A stretch of 37,392 bases of DNA from a virus, in the IMG/VR virus record IMGVR_UViG_3300046167_000319, positions 1-37,392 of that record; one strand, 5' to 3'. Position 1 is the first letter of the stretch, and every line of letters begins with the position of its first letter. The position numbers and the translations under genes are program-made. A model generated the notes under the pieces. That model was given only the letters and a program-made list of their open reading frames with translations, was not told the origin of the DNA and did no database searches. Of this stretch, positions 23,344 through 32,667 are shown one piece after another.

Positions 23344-24237
23344 ATGGAAGAATTAGATATAATAGAATTATTTATAGACGAATCAAGAGAAGAAGATGGA
23401 ATTGATGCAATATCATTAGTAGAATTTCCAGCTATTGAAGAGAACTTTGTAGCTTTAAGTAAGCATAAAGTAGAGTTTAAAACTGTTGATTCAGAAAAAA
23501 GAATAATAGTTGGTTTAGCATTAGTACCAAATAAGCTCATATACAGACGTAGAGGCGATTATGAGTACAATATAACGTTCTCTACCGAAACTGTAAGAAA
23601 AGCGTCTGAGCTATACTTAAAACGCCTTAAAAACAATAATACAACATTAGAACACGCTGAATTTACAGGAGGTGTCTCTGTTATAGAATCTTGGATAGTG
23701 GAAGACCCTGAGAAAGATAAAACTGCTTTATACGGATTAAATGCAGTAGAAGGTGCTTGGGCAGTTACTATGAAGATAGATAATGATGAGGTATGGGAAG
23801 ATGTTAAGCAAGGTAAATACTTAGGATTAAGTATTGAAGGTATGTTTAGCGATAACGTAGAAGATATTGAAGAGGTTGAAGCAAGTAGTGTATTAGAAGA
23901 GATAAAGAAACTATTAACCGAAGATGTAGAATTAAAGTCTTATAGTGATTATCCACAAGGTGCAACTAATAATGCTAAGAGAGCATTAAAATATAAGAAA
24001 GAGAATGGAAGTTCTTGTGGTACAAGTGTTGGCTGGACAAGAGCAAGTCAGTTAGCTAACAGAGAACCTTTAAGTAGAGACACTATTGCGAGAATGGCAT
24101 CATTTAAAAGACATCAGCAACATAAAGACGTACCTTATTCAGAAGGTTGTGGTGGTATTATGTGGGATGCTTGGGGTGGTTCTGCAGGTGTTAATTGGGC
24201 AATATCTAAACTAAAAAAGATAGACAATGAGAGCTAA
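23344..24237 (+). CDS. Prohead maturation protease, S78-type, with C-terminal extension
   Basis: 297 residues. Residues 75-125 (ITFSTETVRKASELYLK, TLEHAEF, VSVIESWIVED) match XkdF-like phage proteases with His104 and Ser116 as probable catalytic residues. It should process the scaffold and capsid proteins encoded next. From about residue 205 there is a second module (SDYPQGATNNAKRALKYKKE, SCGTSVGWTRASQLANRE, RMASFKRHQQH, GGIMWDAWGG), which I know as a conserved C-terminal block in phage capsid proteases; its role is unknown. Confidence 0.8.
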   Translation: MEELDIIELFIDESREEDGIDAISLVEFPAIEENFVALSKHKVEFKTVDSEKRIIVGLALVPNKLIYRRRGDYEYNITFSTETVRKASELYLKRLKNNNTTLEHAEFTGGVSVIESWIVEDPEKDKTALYGLNAVEGAWAVTMKIDNDEVWEDVKQGKYLGLSIEGMFSDNVEDIEEVEASSVLEEIKKLLTEDVELKSYSDYPQGATNNAKRALKYKKENGSSCGTSVGWTRASQLANREPLSRDTIARMASFKRHQQHKDVPYSEGCGGIMWDAWGGSAGVNWAISKLKKIDNES

Positions 24238-24361
24238 ATATTGTAAATGTAAGAATACTTATTCTATTGATTGTGATAAGTACTCAAAGAAAAGAAAATG
24301 CAATGCAGACGAGTACTGGAAGCAAGGCATAGGTTCAATTCACAAGCAAGAAGAAGAGTAA
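24227..24361 (+). CDS. Small Cys-rich protein
   Basis: 44 residues with CKCKNTYSIDC and a fourth Cys ten residues on (KKRKCN), so a possible one-zinc knuckle. Overlaps the end of the protease by 11 bp. Function unknown; the Cys spacing suggests a real small protein. Confidence 0.5.
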   Translation: MRAKYCKCKNTYSIDCDKYSKKRKCNADEYWKQGIGSIHKQEEE

Positions 24362-24368
24362 AAATACG

Positions 24369-24400
24369 ACAGTAAAATTTTAAATAGTTATATTAATATA
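24369..24400 (+). promoter_or_regulatory. Variant late-type promoter motif before the scaffold gene
   Basis: ACAGTA at 24369-24374 and AGTTATATTAATATA at 24386-24400 (17 nt start to start), 11 bp before the scaffold ATG. Differs from the consensus at C7 of the second element but keeps spacing and the TATA end. Confidence 0.45.
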
Positions 24401-24411
24401 AACCAATAAGT

Positions 24412-24888
24412 ATGAAAGCGACAGAAATCCTTAATAATGTCAAAGAGCTTTTAAATCTTTCTAAAGAAGAGATAAAAGTTGAAGACATTGCAGTTGAAGA
24501 ATCGGTAGAGTTATCTACAGAGGAAGTAACTGAAGAAGTAAAAGAGGAAGTAGAAGAAGTTGTACTTGCTGAAGAGCCTAAAGAAGAGGTTGTAATCGAG
24601 GAGGAAGTTGAAGCTCCTGCTATGAGTTACGCTACTTCTGAAGATTTAGCAGCAGTAAAATCAGAACTACTTTCTATGATTAAAGCATTAATCGAAGATA
24701 AACCAATGGGAGAATCTAAAGAAGTTCCTCAAGAGTTATCTAAACAAGAAGAAGTTGAATTATCTGAAAATGTAGAAGAAGTTGTACATTCTCCAGAGGC
24801 TCAAATCGAAAAGAAAAAAAGTTTATTATCAAACCCAAACAAATCTATGACTATCGAAGAGAGAGTTAATAGAATGTTATTCAATTAA
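24412..24888 (+). CDS. Scaffold-like protein
   Basis: 158 residues, extremely Glu/Val-rich (EEVTEEVKEEVEEVV and similar), then a short helix (EDLAAVKSELLSMIKALIE) and a basic-to-mixed C-terminus ending ERVNRMLFN. Size, charge and position between protease and capsid fit a scaffolding protein that is cleaved and lost during head maturation. Confidence 0.65.
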   Translation: MKATEILNNVKELLNLSKEEIKVEDIAVEESVELSTEEVTEEVKEEVEEVVLAEEPKEEVVIEEEVEAPAMSYATSEDLAAVKSELLSMIKALIEDKPMGESKEVPQELSKQEEVELSENVEEVVHSPEAQIEKKKSLLSNPNKSMTIEERVNRMLFN

Positions 24889-24900
24889 AAATTATATAAA

Positions 24901-25839
24901 ATGGCTACTACTACAGACATCGTAAACTCAAGTTACTCAGGAGAATCGGCAGGAAAATACATTTCTGCAGCTCTATTATCAGGTAACACTATTGCAAATG
25001 GTGGATTAACTATCCGACCAAACGTAAAATTTAAAGAAGTTGTTAAGAGATTGGAATTAGATGGAATCACTAAAAATGGTTCTTGTGATTTCAATGACAC
25101 TTCAACTTTGACTTTAACTGAAAGAATCCTTGAACCAAAGGAATTACAAGTTAATTTAGAACTATGTAAGCAAGATTTCCGTTCTGATTGGGAAGCAATC
25201 TCAATGGGATATTCTGCATTTGACAACTTACCATCTTCTTTCCAAGACTACTTAATCTCTTATGTTGCTGCTAAAGTAGCACAAAAGAATGAGCAGAATT
25301 TATGGGCAGGAGTTGATGGAGAAGGTTCATTTGATGGTTTCTCTACTTTATTAGCTGCAGATACTGATTTACCAGCTGCACAAGCTATTACAGGAACTAC
25401 TGTAACTGCTGCTAACGTAGTAGATGAATTAGGAGCAGTAGTAGATGCAATTCCTTCTGCTTTATATGGTAGAGATGATTTATTCATCTATGTTTCTCAA
25501 AACATCTTTAGAGCTTACAAGAGAGCTTTAGGAGGATTCCAAGCTAACGGACAAGGTGCTGCAGGTGTAGGTTCTCAAGGAAACAACCAAGACATCAACA
25601 TCTTATACTTTGATGGTGTAAAAATCTTTATGGCTAACGGATTAGCAGCAAATACTGCTATCGCAACTACTAAAGATAACTTACAATTTGGAACAGGTTT
25701 ATTATCAGACCACCAAGAAGTAAAAGTATTAGATATGAGTCTGACTTAGACGGATCTCAGAACTGTAAGAATCATAATGAGATTTACGGCAGGTGTACAA
25801 TACGGAGTTGTTGAAGACATCGTAACTTACGGAATCTAA
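24901..25839 (+). CDS. Major capsid protein (C-terminus disturbed by extra bases)
   Basis: Reads to a TAG at 25747; the same frame resumes after the stop and runs to a TAA at 25839. Removing CT at 25741-25742 and T at 25764 gives MSDLDGSQNVRIIMRFTAGV, then QYGVVEDIVTYGI, a normal end for this capsid family; total 311 residues. Earlier features: CDFNDTSTLTLTERILE, ELQVNLELCKQDFR and a Gly/Ala-rich domain near residues 200-250. HK97-like fold expected. This is the only gene with three extra bases clustered in about 24 bp. A terminator follows at 25864. Confidence 0.85.
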
Positions 25840-25863
25840 GATTCAAAATAAATAAACAGAAAG

Positions 25864-25894
25864 AGGGTAGGGTAATTACTGCCTACCCTTTTTT
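25864..25894 (+). terminator. Rho-independent terminator after the capsid gene
   Basis: AGGGTAGG, 10-nt loop, CCTACCCT and T6. It would lower expression of the tail tube gene relative to the capsid unless readthrough occurs, since no strong promoter is visible at 25895-25922. Confidence 0.85.
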
Positions 25895-25922
25895 ATAACT
25901 AATAATTAAAAATATAAATACT

Positions 25923-26480
25923 ATGCTTGTGATTTATAACAACAGGTAGAACAGAACCTTGTAAAGATAGTGTTGGAGGAATCAATGCTGTTTATTTTGT
26001 AAATTTTGGAGATATAACCGGTATTACATATGATGCTTCAGATGAAGATGTAATTGATGGTGTTGTTGGTACTCCAAGCTGCTTACAAATACGAGGTTAG
26101 AGGAAACTCTACCTATACAGAAAACATTCAATCAAGTAGAGAGAATGGAACTACTGCTTTCGAGCAAGTGTTAGAATTGACACTTAAAAAATTAACTAAA
26201 GAAGACCACAAAGCAATTAAATTATTATCTTTCGGAAGACCAAATATTCTTATCGAAGACAATAACGGAAATGCATTTTTAGCTGGAGCTGAATACGGAA
26301 TGGATGTAACAGGAGGAACTGTTGTAACAGGAGGTGCTATGGCTGATATGAGTGGTTATACTTTGACTTTTACAGGTATGGAGAAAAAAACCTGCTAATT
26401 TCATATACAACAATGGAGAAGGTGCAGTTGCAAATATTGATGATGCAGGATTTACTATTATACCTACACCTACACCTTAA
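25923..26480 (+). CDS. Major tail tube protein (frame broken by three extra bases)
   Basis: Four frame segments read as one protein: start MLV, then (after an extra base at 25933-25937) TTGRTEPCKDSVGGINAVYF and VNFGDITGITYDASDEDVIDG, then (extra A at 26076-26077) YKYEVRGNSTYTENIQSSRE with FEQVLELTLKKLTKEDHKAI and GGTVVTGGAMADMSGYTLTF, then (extra A in the run at 26384-26390) PANFIYNNGEGA to the TAA at 26480. The 558 nt minus three gives 185 codons exactly. This is the common tail tube of Bacteroidetes siphophages. The C-terminus ends in a PTPTP tail. Confidence 0.8.
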
Positions 26481-26502
26481 TCCTTAACAATTCAATTAAA
26501 CT

Positions 26503-26531
26503 AAACCCTACCATTTTGGTGGGGTTTTTTT
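26503..26531 (+). terminator. Rho-independent terminator after the tail tube gene
   Basis: AAACCCTACC, loop ATTTT, GGTGGGGTTT (one T-G wobble) and a T run. Confidence 0.85.
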
Positions 26532-26541
26532 ATTAAATAAA

Positions 26542-26573
26542 ACAAAAATAAATTATTTAGTTATCATAGTATG
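26542..26573 (+). promoter_or_regulatory. Late-type promoter motif before the portal unit
   Basis: ACAAAA at 26542-26547 and AGTTATCATAGTAT at 26559-26572 (17 nt start to start). The ATG of the next gene is at 26571, inside the motif, as at 7817. Confidence 0.65.
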
Positions 26574-27005
26574 TTAATATTACAACCGACATCAGGAGAG
26601 AAGACAATTACGATTGCACCAAGAACTTTGTTTACCAATAGCTTCGAGGGAAGAGTTTTGTCTGATAATGGAATTTACGAAGAATCTACTTGTTTAACAG
26701 TATTTCAAAGTAGAGATTATTCTATGAATATAAGAAGAGATGGAGATGGTAAAGAAGAGACAATAACAAATCTTTCTATAAGTGGTATTTCAAACTTTAC
26801 GAATGTTATATTTAATCCAACAATACTTGAAGAAGACTCTACTTATTATTTAGAGATAACTAAAGATAGTGAGCTTTGGTATAGAGATAAGATATACGTA
26901 ACATCTCAGACTGCTTCAGAAAGAGTAACTGAGAAACACGAGATAGGTAATGGCACAATATACAAGCCTTATAGTACAGTAGATGATAACACATACATAA
27001 TATAA
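26571..27005 (+). CDS. Conserved structural-region protein, unknown
   Basis: 144 residues, beta-rich: MLILQPTSGEKTITIAPRTL, then SRDYSMNIRRDGDGKEE and YYLEITKDSELWYRDKIYVT. I know this pattern from the gene before the portal in related phages; a head-decoration or connector role is a guess. The start must be the ATG at 26571 since the N-terminal strand begins there and the next Met is at residue 53. Overlaps the portal start by one base. Confidence 0.55.
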   Translation: MLILQPTSGEKTITIAPRTLFTNSFEGRVLSDNGIYEESTCLTVFQSRDYSMNIRRDGDGKEETITNLSISGISNFTNVIFNPTILEEDSTYYLEITKDSELWYRDKIYVTSQTASERVTEKHEIGNGTIYKPYSTVDDNTYII

Positions 27006-28772
27006 TGAGTTCAAATAAGAAAAATACAGTTAGTAAAGAATATAAAGATAGCATTAGAGTTGTCAATATGTCTTCTTACCAAGTTCCTACAATCAAAGAG
27101 GTTCACAATAAAGAGTGGGTTGCATTTGGAGATGATAATGATTATTTTGATAATCTTATAGATAGGTATCTTGATAGTCCCTACTAATGGTAGATGTATT
27201 AATGGTATTGTTGATATGATTTATGGTAGAGGATTAGAGTCTACTAATTCAGACTTATTTCCTGAAGATTATGTTAGAATGAAGAAGTTGCTTAGACCAA
27301 GAGAGGTTAGAAGACTTGTTAATGACTACAAGTTATTAGGGCAAGGTGTTATGCAACTAACATACAATAAAGCTAAAACAAAGATACTAAAGGTATCTCA
27401 CTTTCCTATGGAGACCCTTAGAGCTGAGAAGGCTACTAAAGGTGTTATAAAGGCTTATTACTATCATCCTTCTTGGAAAGACTGTAAGAACTCAGATAAT
27501 CCTAAAAGAATACCTACATTTGGTAATGGTAGTAAATCTCAAGTAAACGAGCTTTATGTATTTAAACCTTATAGAAGTGGTTTTTATTACTACTCTACAG
27601 TAGATTATCAAGCATCTTTACAATATAGTGAGTTAGAAGCAGAGGTATCTAACTATCATTTATCGAATATCGAAAATGGCTTACAACCGAGTTTATTTGT
27701 AAACTTTAACAATGGGATACCTAATTCTGAGACTCAACAAGCAATAGAGAGTAAGATTAATCAGAAGTTTAGTGGAAGTTCTAATAGTGGTAAAGCTATT
27801 ATTGCTTTTAACGAATCAGCAGAAACTAAAGCAGACATAGAGGCTATACACTTACCAGATGCTCACGCTCAATATCAATTCTTATCTGATGAGGCAAGAG
27901 AGAAGATAATGTTAGGACACGGAATTGTATCTCCAATACTTTTAGGTATTAAAGACAATACAGGTTTTGGTAATAATGCAGAAGAATTAAGAACTGCATC
28001 TGTACTAATGGATAACGTTATTATCAGACCATTTCAAGATGGTATTATCTACGGATTAACAGAGATACTTGAATTTAACAAGATATATCAAGATTTATAC
28101 TTCGTAACTTTACAACCAATCGAATTTACAGAGTTAGATAACGTATCTACTAAAATTAGAAAAGAAGAAGAAACAGGAGAGAAATTATCTGCTGAAGACA
28201 ATAAAGACTTCTCAGAGGATGAAGGAGATGATATGATTAATCAATTAGAAGCTCTAGGAGAGGTTTTAAGCGATGATTGGGAAGTTGTGCATAGTGAGAT
28301 ATACCAAGACGAGAATGAGTCCGTTAAAATGGCTGAAATCAAGTATTCTGATAAAGCATCTTCTGAAGACGATGGTGTGTATAAAATAAGATATGCTTAT
28401 ATGCCAGAGAGAAAGTCTCCTAACAGTAGAGATTTCTGTAAGAGAATGGAGTTACTAACGGGTAGAAAAGTAGTATTTAGAAAGGAAGATATTAATATGA
28501 TGTCTTTTAGAGGTGTAAACAAGGAGTTAGGTCATAAAGGCAGAAACTATAGTTTACTAAAATATAAGGGCGGAAAAAACTGCCACCACTATTGGGAGTT
28601 AAGAGTTTACAAGAAGAAAGATGGTAAGCAAGTTGATTCAGCTAATGCTTATGGAGATGGTTTAAAAGAACCTAACAATCCAAGTGAGATGGGAGAAAGA
28701 ATGATAGATAGAGCAGATAAAGGTGCTTATCGAAGTACTTTAAATAAAATAAAAAAGACTTTAGGTATATGA
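27005..28772 (+). CDS. Portal protein with fused C-terminal domain (frame broken by one extra base)
   Basis: 27005-27187 ends after RYLDSPY; removing one C from the CCC at 27179-27181 gives LDSPTNGRCINGIVDMIYGR and a 588-residue product. Portal features: RREVRRLVNDYKLLGQGV-type segment, SNIENGLQPSLFVNFNNG, GHGIVSPILLGIKDNTGFGN. The dodecameric portal is the DNA gate. From about residue 440 an extra domain (YAYMPERKSPNSRDFCKRME, KVVFRKEDINMMSFRGVN, GGKNCHHYWELRVYKKK) with a CHH motif is fused, possibly metal binding; similar tails occur in portals of related phages. Confidence 0.85.
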
Positions 28773-29281
28773 AAGCATTATTCATAACAATACAAGATTT
28801 AAAGGCTAAGTCAATAATTAGTGGTAGTACTGATGCTGACAAGCTAATTCACTTTATTGAGGTAGCACAGGATATACATATCCAAAATTATTTAGGTGGT
28901 AATTTATATGATAAGTTACAAGCTTTGATAATATCGGGAGATATAGACTTACCTGCTAATAGTGATTATAAGAGCCTTAGAGACGTTTATATTAAGCCAA
29001 TGTTAATATGGTTTACTCAAGCAGAGTACTTTCCTTTCTCTATGTTTAAAATCGATAATGGAGGTATATCGAAGCATAGAGGGGAAGACTCTGACTCTGT
29101 TAATTATAGTGATGTAGATAGAATGATGAGTAAGATAAATGATAGAGCAGAATTTTATACTAAGAGGTTCTTAGATTATATCTGTTTTAATAGTAATAAG
29201 TATCCTGAGTACAATAACAATAGTAATGGAGATATGTACCCTGATAAAGACGCTAATGATTTTTCAAGTTTTGTTTTATAA
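28769..29281 (+). CDS. Head-tail connector-like protein
   Basis: 170 residues, overlapping the portal by 4 bp. ALFITIQDLKAKSIISG, then DADKLIHFIEVAQDIHIQNYL and LGGNLYDKLQALI with a helical centre: the pattern of the small helical adaptor that follows the portal in Bacteroidetes phages and joins portal to tail. The C-terminus is Asn/Asp-rich. Confidence 0.6.
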   Translation: MKALFITIQDLKAKSIISGSTDADKLIHFIEVAQDIHIQNYLGGNLYDKLQALIISGDIDLPANSDYKSLRDVYIKPMLIWFTQAEYFPFSMFKIDNGGISKHRGEDSDSVNYSDVDRMMSKINDRAEFYTKRFLDYICFNSNKYPEYNNNSNGDMYPDKDANDFSSFVL

Positions 29282-29400
29282 TGGATAGTAAAAAAAAGAC
29301 ATATAAGACAAAAACAGTTAACATAATAAAGCTAAATACTTTTTATAATAGTTTTAGTAAAGAGATTAAAAAAGAGAAAAATGGCAAACGAAATATATAA
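29281..29400 (+). CDS. Small basic protein
   Basis: 39 residues, strongly Lys-rich (MDSKKKTYKTKTVN and KEIKKEKNGKRNI). TAATG overlap with the connector gene and 20-bp overlap with the next gene support coding. Function unknown. Confidence 0.45.
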   Translation: MDSKKKTYKTKTVNIIKLNTFYNSFSKEIKKEKNGKRNI

Positions 29401-29572
29401 CAGTTCTTGGTGGGGTAGTCCAACTGCAACTGGTTGGGGAAATATTTATTATGAATATGCTTTTCCAAGTGAAGGGTCAAGACTTTTAGGTTTATTAGAG
29501 GCAAGAGCAACGTATTATGAGAATGCTACTTCTTCACTTGCAATATTAACTGATTTAGAAAACTGTGAATAA
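29381..29572 (+). CDS. Small fibre-region protein
   Basis: 63 residues, aromatic and Gly-rich (SSWWGSPTATGWGNIYYEYA). Directly before the first fibre gene with a one-base overlap. Might be a short fibre-associated or adaptor protein. No family recognised. Confidence 0.5.
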   Translation: MANEIYNSSWWGSPTATGWGNIYYEYAFPSEGSRLLGLLEARATYYENATSSLAILTDLENCE

Positions 29573-30933
29573 TGAGTAATTTATTAGAAAAAGCGAGTAT
29601 AATAACTACACCAACTGCATATAGTGATGGGGTTTTACATAGTGTTAAGCCAAGTGAAAGTCCTTATGCTGATTTTACATTTACAAGAAACGATGCAGGA
29701 ACAAGAGTAAACGCAAGTGGTAATATAGAAAGCGTAGGAGTTGATTTACCAAGAATAGATTATAGAGGTGGTAGTGGTAGTTGGTTATTAGAACCACAAG
29801 CTATAAATACTGCAACTGATTCAAATGATTTTACAACGGGCAATATATTTGAAGGGGGTGGTAATCCAACTTTTACATCTGCTACTTTAACATCTGCACA
29901 AGCTACTTCTCCTGACGGTACTAATAATGCGTGGAAGTTAGCAGATAACAATGATGGGAATACTGGTCAATGTGCTGTAAATTATTTTAATACAGATGTT
30001 ATATCTGAAAACTATAATACGGTTTCTTTATTTGTTAAAAAACAAGGTGATAATGATTGGATGTATATTAATAATGTTGGGTATGATACAACAAGTAGAA
30101 GTTGGTTTAATATTTCAAACGGAACTTTAGGAAAAGTTGCAAGTGGTCATACTGCAAGTATTGATGATTATGGAAATGGTTGGTATAGAATAGCAATTAC
30201 ATTTACAACAGAGATTGATTTAAATGGTGGTGTTAATATTAGATTAGCAACATCTAATAATGGTACATTTATTTTAAGAGATGGAACAAACGGAGTTTAC
30301 ATTTACGGACTTCAAGCAGAATCACACGCTACAAGACAATACGCAACTTCATACATTCCTACAAGTGGTTCACCACAAACAAGAGGAGCAGATTCAGCAA
30401 CAGATGCAGGTAGTAGTGATTTAATAAATTCAACAGAAGGGGTGTTTTATGCTGAATTAAAAAGTATTGCTGAATTTGTAAACGAGGGTTCATCTATAGG
30501 TATTAATAATGGTAGTGCTCAAAGTAGAATTAATATTTTTAAAACACCTACTAATAATAAACTATTAATTCAAGTAAGAGCCCAAAACAATTCAGTTAAT
30601 TTCGGTTATACTTCAACTACAACAAACGTTGATTTTGAAAAAGTTGCTATTAAATGGAAGTCTGGGGATTATGCAATTTGGATTAATGGGGTTGAAGTCA
30701 AAACAAGTACAAGTACTATTTTACCAATAGGTTTAAATAGAGTTAATTTTAATGGATTTGGTACAACTTTCCAACCATTTCAAGGAAATATAAAATGCGT
30801 AGCAGTATTCAAAGAAGCATTAACAGATGCAGAATTAACTTGTTTAACAACACCAAATATATCAAGAATATTTAATGATAGAGTTTTATGGGATGGAGGA
30901 ATAATAGAAAGTTTAGAATGTGTAACGCTTTAA
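29572..30933 (+). CDS. Receptor-binding/tail fibre protein with lectin-like domain
   Basis: 453 residues. N-terminal block DFTFTRNDAGTRVNASGNIE, LLEPQAINT; a central module (TSPDGTNNAWKLADNNDG, VSLFVKKQGDNDWMYIN); then HATRQYATSYIPTSGS and a C-terminal ConA/LamG-like domain (STEGVFYAELKS, KVAIKWKSGDYAIWINGVEV, LTDAELTCLTT). Such proteins bind host surface sugars. It shares frame and motifs with the next gene, so the two are paralogues. Ends in a Cys-containing strand. Confidence 0.7.
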   Translation: MSNLLEKASIITTPTAYSDGVLHSVKPSESPYADFTFTRNDAGTRVNASGNIESVGVDLPRIDYRGGSGSWLLEPQAINTATDSNDFTTGNIFEGGGNPTFTSATLTSAQATSPDGTNNAWKLADNNDGNTGQCAVNYFNTDVISENYNTVSLFVKKQGDNDWMYINNVGYDTTSRSWFNISNGTLGKVASGHTASIDDYGNGWYRIAITFTTEIDLNGGVNIRLATSNNGTFILRDGTNGVYIYGLQAESHATRQYATSYIPTSGSPQTRGADSATDAGSSDLINSTEGVFYAELKSIAEFVNEGSSIGINNGSAQSRINIFKTPTNNKLLIQVRAQNNSVNFGYTSTTTNVDFEKVAIKWKSGDYAIWINGVEVKTSTSTILPIGLNRVNFNGFGTTFQPFQGNIKCVAVFKEALTDAELTCLTTPNISRIFNDRVLWDGGIIESLECVTL

Positions 30934-30963
30934 TAAAATAATAAATAATATAATAAATAAAAT

Positions 30964-32145
30964 ATGGCAACACCAAGTATAACAATGATACCAAGCGGTT
31001 ATAAATCTCAAAAGGTTTATTCTGTACTTCCTACTAATGGAGATGGAGATTTAACCTTTGATAGAAATAATATAGGTACAAGAGTAAATAAAAACGGTTT
31101 AATAGAACAAGTATCAACAGATGTTCCAAGATTGGATTATTCTGATGGGAGTTGTCCAAGTCTATTATTAGAACCTTCAAGTACTAATTTAGTTATTGGT
31201 TCAGCAGAGGGGAATTATGGAGGTGGACAATCAAGTGCAACTAACACTATAAGTCCAGATGGAACAAATAATGCTTTTATACCAACTCCAGACTATGTTT
31301 ACAGAAGATACGAAGAAATAATACCAGCAGGAACTTACTCAAATGGTCAAAAACTTACATACTCTTGGTACAGAAAAAGAATATCAACACCAACTGGAGT
31401 TTCAAGAACTGGAGATTTAAACATAAAAAGTCTTGTAAATTTAACTGAATTAGAAACAAGTAATGCAACTCAAATAGAATCAAACATAAATGGTTTTGAT
31501 AGATTTCAAGCAGTTGTAGAAATTATAGATGGTTCTTTAGAATCAATATTTAGAGCATATTTTGGTGATGTTGTAGAAGTAGGTAATTCAAGTGTAGCTT
31601 ATTTCGGACATCAATTTGAAGCTTTACCATACGCAACTTCATATATTCCAACAACAACTGGTTCAGCATCAAGAGGTGTAGATTCAGCTTCTAAAGATGG
31701 TTTAAGTTCTTATATAAGTTCAACAGAAGGAGTTTTGTATGCTGAATTAAAAGCACTTTCTTCAGAATCCACTAATCAAAGATGGATATATATTGGAGAT
31801 GGGAGTATAGATAATTTTGTAGCCATTGTGTATATGCCTACATCAAACGAATTAGTAGCATACGGTTTAAATGGAGGTAATTCATCTCTTTATATCAGTA
31901 CAACAAATTATAATTTGACTGATGATTTAAAAGTTGCTATTAAGTGGAAAGAAAATGATTCACAACTATATATAAATGGTTCTCTTATAGATACAGATAC
32001 AGATACACAAGATTTTAATTTTACATTTAGTGAATTAAGATTAGAAGGAAGTGCTGCTAATAAATTCTACGGAAAAGTAAAAGATTTAAGAGTTTATAAT
32101 ACTGCATTAACAGATTTAGAATTACAAGAATTAACAACAATATAA
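30964..32145 (+). CDS. Second receptor-binding/tail fibre paralogue
   Basis: 393 residues. Same order of blocks as 29572-30933: LTFDRNNIGTRVNKNGLIEQ, LLLEPSSTNLV, ISPDGTNNAFIPTPD, YATSYIPTTTGSASRGVDSA, STEGVLYAELKA, KVAIKWKENDSQLYINGSLI, LTDLELQELTTI. The first and last parts are best kept, the centre differs, as expected when receptor-contact regions diverge. Starts 30 bp after the first fibre gene without its own promoter. Confidence 0.7.
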   Translation: MATPSITMIPSGYKSQKVYSVLPTNGDGDLTFDRNNIGTRVNKNGLIEQVSTDVPRLDYSDGSCPSLLLEPSSTNLVIGSAEGNYGGGQSSATNTISPDGTNNAFIPTPDYVYRRYEEIIPAGTYSNGQKLTYSWYRKRISTPTGVSRTGDLNIKSLVNLTELETSNATQIESNINGFDRFQAVVEIIDGSLESIFRAYFGDVVEVGNSSVAYFGHQFEALPYATSYIPTTTGSASRGVDSASKDGLSSYISSTEGVLYAELKALSSESTNQRWIYIGDGSIDNFVAIVYMPTSNELVAYGLNGGNSSLYISTTNYNLTDDLKVAIKWKENDSQLYINGSLIDTDTDTQDFNFTFSELRLEGSAANKFYGKVKDLRVYNTALTDLELQELTTI

Positions 32146-32148
32146 ATT

Positions 32149-32502
32149 ATGGGATTAAATATAGGTAAGTATAGATTCAATTCAAAAGAACAAGCAGAAT
32201 CTAAAATAGAAGGTTTAGGGATAGAACAAGATGAAAACGGTAACAACTATCCAACTCACAAACATACAATCACAAAACTTGGTTATGAGGTTTTAGAGAA
32301 AGCAGTATATGATGGAGAAGAAGTAATATCTGAAACAGTATTTGGAGAAGGTTATTTAGTAGATGTTCTTTGGAGAGATTTAGAAGCTGATGAAGATGAA
32401 GAAATAGACCACCCTTATGGTTGGAAGTCTTATGAGGTGGATATTGAAAACGAAGGAATACACGGATTTTTAGGTCTTAAATACCAAGACTTGAAATTTT
32501 AA
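32149..32502 (+). CDS. Fibre-associated hypothetical protein
   Basis: 117 residues, acidic, with GKYRFNSKEQAESKIEGLG and VDVLWRDLEADEDEEIDHPY, ending in HGFLGLKYQDLKF. Starts 3 bp after the second fibre gene. I have seen this type next to fibres and lysis genes in related phages but know no function. Confidence 0.55.
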   Translation: MGLNIGKYRFNSKEQAESKIEGLGIEQDENGNNYPTHKHTITKLGYEVLEKAVYDGEEVISETVFGEGYLVDVLWRDLEADEDEEIDHPYGWKSYEVDIENEGIHGFLGLKYQDLKF

Positions 32503-32514
32503 CAATCTGCTGCT

Positions 32515-32667
32515 ATGGATATGAATGATTTGAAAATTGGATTTATAAACTTTTCTGCATTTACAGTAAGTTTTACAAATATTGAAATGTGGTTAAAATT
32601 AACATTATTAACAGTTACTATTGTTTATACTGTTATGAAGATTATTAAGCTATCAGAAAAAGAATGA
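32515..32667 (+). CDS. Small membrane protein, holin-like candidate
   Basis: 50 residues with one strong membrane helix (WLKLTLLTVTIVYTVMKII) and a short charged C-terminus. Its stop overlaps the start of the endolysin (ATGA at 32664), which makes a lysis role likely; it may be a holin, antiholin or spanin-like partner. An alternative start is the ATG at 32521. Confidence 0.5.
   Translation: MDMNDLKIGFINFSAFTVSFTNIEMWLKLTLLTVTIVYTVMKIIKLSEKE

Noticed and set aside
16812-32145. Diversity-generating retroelement linked to the fibre genes
   Set aside because: No reverse transcriptase gene and no template/variable repeat pair seen; the fibres' similarity is between paralogues.
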